This document shows, one piece after another, positions 61,780-64,000 of a DNA stretch of 64,000 bases; within the stretch, counting starts at the first letter, position 1; each line of letters opens with the position of its first letter. Where the stretch lies: the NCBI RefSeq assembly GCF_043555985.1, contig NZ_JBIGIC010000007.1, positions 258,499-322,498 of the forward strand. Direction: 5' to 3'. A program made the translations under genes and the position numbers. This DNA comes from Pelomonas candidula (lineage in GTDB: Bacteria; Pseudomonadota; Gammaproteobacteria; Burkholderiales; Burkholderiaceae_C). Below the pieces are notes generated by a model. The model was not told where the DNA came from. It worked only from the letters and a program-made list of their open reading frames with translations, and did not search any database.

Positions 61780-62069
61780 TACTTTTGAACGACGGCGAAG
61801 AGGTCTTCTTCGCGCATGACCAGCAGTTCCTCGCCGTCAACCTTGACGGTCTGGCCGGAGTACTTGCCGAACAGCACGCGGTCGCCGACGACGACGTTCA
61901 GGGCCAAGAAATTGCCCTTGTCGTCGCGCTTGCCGGGGCCGACGGCCAGGACTTCACCTTGGTCAGGCTTCTCGGCGGCGTTGTCGGGGATGACGATGCC
62001 GGAGGCGGTCTTGGTTTCCTGTTCCAGGCGGCGAACGATCACGCGATCGTGCAGGGGGCGCAGCTTCAT
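61779..62069 (-). CDS. groES: co-chaperonin GroES
   Basis: The 96-residue lid subunit of the GroE chaperonin. MKLRPLHDRVIVRRLEQETKTASGIVIPDNAAEKPDQGEVLAVGPGK includes the mobile loop that binds GroEL; GDRVLFGKYSGQTVKVDGEELLVMREEDLFAVV completes the fold. GGAG lies just before the ATG at 62069. It is the first gene of the groESL operon, under a TATAAT promoter and a CIRCE operator. Confidence 0.98.
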   Translation of the reverse strand: MKLRPLHDRVIVRRLEQETKTASGIVIPDNAAEKPDQGEVLAVGPGKRDDKGNFLALNVVVGDRVLFGKYSGQTVKVDGEELLVMREEDLFAVVQK

Positions 62070-62164
62070 GGGGTCTCCTTCAGAGAGTTTGAACCGCAGT
62101 GGTCGCGGGCTCGTCGAGCCGCGGCGCACCGAAAAAACGGGGCTGATTATTCAGTCCGATTTCG

Positions 62165-62191
62165 TTAGCACTCGATTGTGGAGAGTGCTAG
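62165..62191 (-). promoter_or_regulatory. CIRCE operator (HrcA binding site)
   Basis: TTAGCACTC-N9-GAGTGCTAG matches the CIRCE consensus TTAGCACTC-N9-GAGTGCTAA at all but the last base. It lies between the groESL promoter and the groES start, the standard position for repression by HrcA, which releases the site after heat shock. Confidence 0.95.
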
Positions 62192-62200
62192 CAGCTGCTC

Positions 62201-62228
62201 ATTATAGGGACGCAGGATGACGATTCAA
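62201..62228 (-). promoter_or_regulatory. sigma-70-type groESL promoter
   Basis: On the minus strand, TTGAAT (complement of 62223-62228) and a perfect TATAAT (complement of 62201-62206) are separated by 16 bp. The CIRCE operator begins about ten bases downstream of the -10 box, overlapping the expected transcription start. Confidence 0.8.
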
Positions 62229-62315
62229 GGCCCCCAATTCTTGGTGTCGATCGCCGGCTAAGTCGGAACTCTCGTCGTCTAAGTCTGAACCGAAGCCGAT
62301 TCGAGGTCGGGGTCG

Positions 62316-62392
62316 GGGTCCGGCGCCGGGCGCGAAAGACCGGGGCCGCAGGTGCGGCTTGAGCGCGCTCATGCGGTCGGCTTCAAAACCAC
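62316..62392. repeat. GC-rich direct repeat, copy A
   Basis: About 75 bp that recur at 62601-62672. The core GGTCCGGCGCCGGGCGCG and the following GACCGGG are nearly identical in both, and a GATGCGGCT/GGTGCGGCT block follows. Copy A lies between the groESL promoter and the operator-like palindrome at 62402. It may mark one edge of the accessory module. No gene is seen in 62229-62400. Confidence 0.6.
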
Positions 62393-62401
62393 ATCCGCGT
62401 T

Positions 62402-62416
62402 TCACTGACAGTGAAC
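62402..62416. promoter_or_regulatory. perfect operator-like palindrome before the RT module
   Basis: TTCACTG-A-CAGTGAA is a perfect 15-base palindrome followed six bases later by a consensus -35 hexamer TTGACA (62422-62427). No good -10 hexamer is visible at 16-18 bp. The module encodes an XRE regulator that could bind here. Confidence 0.5.
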
Positions 62417-62745
62417 TTTGTTGACAGGAATTGAGATCTCAGGCACAGTGCTTGCCCAGGGTGAGCGTTTCGCTCACACGTTCTTTAAGTTCTAAGACTT
62501 CTCCAGCAGGAACGAAGGTTTGCTCTTCGCCAGGCACGAGCTTGGCGCTGGGTGTGACCATCACTCAGCTTCCGTCCGCAAACGGGCCCGGCTTCCCCAG
62601 GGTCCGGGCGCCGGGCGCGAACGACCGGGTCGTAGATGCGGCTCGAACGCGTTCAGAACGGTGGTGGGCTTCCGGGGCATCAGCAACTCCTTCCGGCTTT
62701 CGCTTTCTGCGGCTCGGGCGTCTTGCCCGGACTTGGAGAACCCCC
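62417..62745 (+). ncRNA. candidate retron-type non-coding RNA region
   Basis: About 330 bp with no convincing gene lie upstream of the small protein, XRE and reverse transcriptase genes, where retrons keep msr-msd. A compact stem-loop GTGAGCG-TTT-CGCTCAC (62462-62478) resembles msr stem-loops. Further hairpins include CGCCA/TGGCG (around 62530-62550) and GCTGGGTG/CACTCAGC (around 62550-62575), enclosed by GTTTGC (62518) and GCAAAC (62578). I could not identify a convincing a1/a2 pair or branching guanosine, and copy B of the repeat overlaps the 3' part. The call is tentative and rests on position and one hairpin. Confidence 0.25.
62601..62672. repeat. GC-rich direct repeat, copy B
   Basis: The second copy of the repeat at 62316-62392. 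It starts GGTCCGGGCGCCGGGCGCG and contains its own dyad ACGACC-g-GGTCGT. It is higher in GC than the sequence around it. Confidence 0.6.
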
Positions 62746-62985
62746 ATGCAGTCTTCTGACTTAAAGAAACTTGTGACCGAGCTGGATGTCTGGCTCGACT
62801 CGCGAGGTGGTTTGCTTGATGCCCCAGCTCGAGACGAATTGAAAGCTCGCCTCGACCGTTGCGCAGCGGCGGTCGAGGTCGCGATTGAAGAGGAAGAGAA
62901 GGCTCGTTTGCGAGCCGAGCTCTACCAAATCTTCGCGACGTTGATTGGCGTCTTCACGAACGTGATGTCGCTGTTCAACAAGTGA
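62746..62985 (+). CDS. small helical protein with hydrophobic C-terminus, retron-module accessory
   Basis: A 79-residue protein I do not recognise. The first 58 residues are charged and helical (LKKLVTELDVWLDSRGG, RDELKARLDRCAAAVEVAIEEEEKARLRAEL), and the C-terminus is hydrophobic (IFATLIGVFTNVMSLF) before a final Asn-Lys. GGAG seven bases before the ATG fixes the start. It is the first gene before an XRE regulator (51 bp) and a retron-type reverse transcriptase. The hydrophobic end could be a membrane helix, so a toxic effector kept in check by the module is conceivable; a simple structural subunit is equally possible. Codon use looks less GC-rich than in the rest of the window. Confidence 0.65.
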   Translation: MQSSDLKKLVTELDVWLDSRGGLLDAPARDELKARLDRCAAAVEVAIEEEEKARLRAELYQIFATLIGVFTNVMSLFNK

Positions 62986-63036
62986 GTTCGACGGTGTTGC
63001 AGAGCAGGAAGCCCAACTTCCTTGTTGGAGTACGAA

Positions 63037-63315
63037 TTGAATATTGGACATGCGTTGAAAGTGTGCCGCTCCGCCAAGAGGCTCTCTCTCGGAGAGCTGG
63101 CGGGGCGCACCGAACTTTCGACGTCTTACCTGTCGATGATTGAATCCGGCAAGCGTGAGCCAACGCTTTCCAGCATCGAGAAGATCGCCAGCGCCATGGG
63201 CGTGCCGACGCCGATCCTTTTGTTCCTTGCTGCAGATACCACCGAGCTCGAAGGCATCGACCCAGAGACCTCGCGTCGACTATCGGCCGCTGCCCTGGAC
63301 GTGATGCGTTCGTGA
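63037..63315 (+). CDS. XRE/Cro-type transcriptional regulator
   Basis: A 92-residue helix-turn-helix protein. MNIGHALKVCRSAKRLSLGE and LAGRTELSTSYLSMIESGKR form the HTH_3 domain, EPTLSSIEKIASAMGVPTPILLFL completes it, and a short tail (TTELEGIDPETSRRLSAAALDVMRS) follows. There is no ATG near the start; I use TTG at 63037 because GGAG lies six bases upstream and the product begins as many XRE proteins do. TTG at 63022 is an alternative. Its TGA overlaps the reverse transcriptase GTG start by four bases (GTGA), so the two are coupled. It probably represses the module at the palindrome at 62402. Confidence 0.85.
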   Translation: MNIGHALKVCRSAKRLSLGELAGRTELSTSYLSMIESGKREPTLSSIEKIASAMGVPTPILLFLAADTTELEGIDPETSRRLSAAALDVMRS

Positions 63316-63890
63316 ACCCGAAATCCCCCACCTACCCTCACGATCCCATCCAGAGCGTCAACTCGCTCTGTCGTGCGCTTGCCGTTCCCGAGGCGCTGCT
63401 GGGCTCGCTCGCCGATCGCATTTCCAAGCTGTATATCGGCCCAAAACCGAAGCCCAAGAAGAGTGGCAACGGCTTCAGAGACGTCTACGACACCCGCCCT
63501 CCCTTGAAGCCGCTTCTCAGGCGGATAAATAAGGTCTTCTTCGAGAAGGTCGTTTTTCCTGAGTACCTACACGGTTCCATCCGCGGCTGCGACTTCATCA
63601 GCAACGCCAAGGTTCACGAGGGTTCGGTCACCGTGCTGACTGAAGACATCAAGGGATTTTTCGACCACATCACGGAAGAGCATGCGTATGACATCTGGCG
63701 GCGCTTCTTTGGCTTCGGCGAGGCGCCATCCGAGCTTCTTACGAAGCTGGTGACCAATGGGGGCCGGGTCTACCAGGGCTCGCCCACCAGTTCATACCTT
63801 GCAAACCTGGTGTTCTGGGACATCGAGCCGAGGACCGTGGCAGCGCTCCAGCAGCGCGGCATGCGCTATAGCCGTGTTGACGCCGACTGA
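63312..63890 (+). pseudogene. retron-type reverse transcriptase, truncated by an IS element
   Basis: The frame encodes 192 residues, roughly half to two-thirds of a retron reverse transcriptase. Visible are PLKPLLRRINKVFFEKVVFPEYLHGSIRG, then the retron-specific NAxxH motif as SNAKVHEG, motif A as LTEDIKGFFDHI and motif B as VYQGSPTSSYLANL. The sequence should continue MRYSRYADD-like into catalytic motif C, but it reads MRYSR then VDAD and a stop. The last codons appear to belong to the insertion sequence that starts about 63875. Motif C and everything after it are missing, so the enzyme is dead unless the remainder lies beyond the element. GTG start, coupled to the XRE gene. Confidence 0.85.
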
Positions 63891-64000
63891 AATTTGACCC
63901 ACCCGTGAGGGCCCTGCCGACCCAAATTTGACCCAGGTGTTCAACCTACCCTGCCCGAGATATCCACAGCTGGGCGGGGGTGTGAGGAGTGATCACCATG
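63875..64000 (+). mobile_element. left end of an IS21-like insertion sequence, runs off the window
   Basis: The sequence after the broken reverse transcriptase begins TGTTGACGCC and contains two copies of AAATTTGACCCA (63890-63901 and 63924-63935) 34 bp apart. Repeated terminal boxes and a TG end are typical of IS21-family elements. A GTG at 63989 preceded by GAGGA starts a frame VITM that would be the first codons of an IstA-type transposase, cut by the window end. The exact left end could be 63875 or 63888; 63875 is preferred because the upstream residues then match a reverse transcriptase without foreign codons. Confidence 0.7.

Noticed and set aside
62427..62691. Possible retron a1/a2 pair AGGAATTG (62427-62434) with CAACTCCT (62684-62691)
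   Set aside because: Only 7 of 8 positions pair, which is expected by chance over this length; not used to define the ncRNA.
62431..62745. In-frame upstream extension of the 79-aa gene, which would give a 184-codon protein
   Set aside because: The extension lacks a ribosome-binding site, runs across the direct repeat and hairpins, and has no domain; the ATG at 62746 has GGAG at proper distance.

Overview
The window is high-GC, gene-dense proteobacterial DNA. The most likely host is a betaproteobacterium of the order Burkholderiales, near the Rubrivivax/Roseateles/Leptothrix group. Reasons: a groES-groEL operon with a CIRCE element, a System II cytochrome c biogenesis pair (resB-ccsB) beside a cytochrome c4 and engB, a fused indolepyruvate ferredoxin oxidoreductase, DUF1631, DUF1415 and PEP-CTERM proteins, and GC-rich hairpin repeats between genes. 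The genus is inferred from gene content, not measured. I see no tRNA, rRNA or CRISPR array.

Layout. 1-6.2 kb: the end of cheB, a response regulator, an M20 amidohydrolase coupled to a DUF1415 gene, and a TonB receptor preceded by a small His/Cys protein. 6.4-18.3 kb: a circularly permuted ATP-grasp / alpha-E / transglutaminase cluster with two ligase sets (one split over two genes, one fused). It is interrupted by a 645 bp giant inverted repeat, a ParD/ParE-type toxin-antitoxin pair and an alpha/beta hydrolase. 18.4-29.1 kb: a secreted subtilisin with PKD-like repeats, a CHASE hybrid kinase, a LysE exporter with its Lrp regulator, a branched-chain-type binding protein and a CHASE/PAS/GGDEF cyclase. 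29.2-35.7 kb: DinB, an L7/L12-like unknown, DUF1330, a scar holding the tails of two lost genes, a PEP-CTERM protein, the indolepyruvate oxidoreductase and its Lrp regulator. 35.8-49.4 kb: a signalling block dominated by a five-gene minus-strand phosphorelay/c-di-GMP operon, a LysR-controlled CMD/tautomerase/DUF4865 operon, and a NarL-type two-component pair. 49.6-62.2 kb: cytochrome c biogenesis, cytochrome c4, engB, DUF1631, a TPR O-GlcNAc-transferase-like protein, MipA and groESL. 62.3-64 kb: an accessory tail of visibly lower GC.

The accessory tail is the most interesting part. A perfect operator-like palindrome and a hairpin-bearing non-coding stretch precede a 79-residue protein with a hydrophobic tail, an XRE regulator, and a reverse transcriptase that carries the retron-type NAxxH motif. 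The reverse transcriptase is cut exactly before its catalytic motif C by the left end of an IS21-like element, so this looks like a retron or retron-like defence module inactivated by insertion.

Other structures beyond ordinary genes: a relic start of a second alpha-E gene that keeps 19 identical residues despite 11 synonymous differences; a two-copy intergenic element whose hairpin stems covary and which ends at stop codons; a recombination scar at 30.6-30.75 kb; and a histidine kinase-like protein that lacks an ATPase domain inside the five-gene signalling operon.
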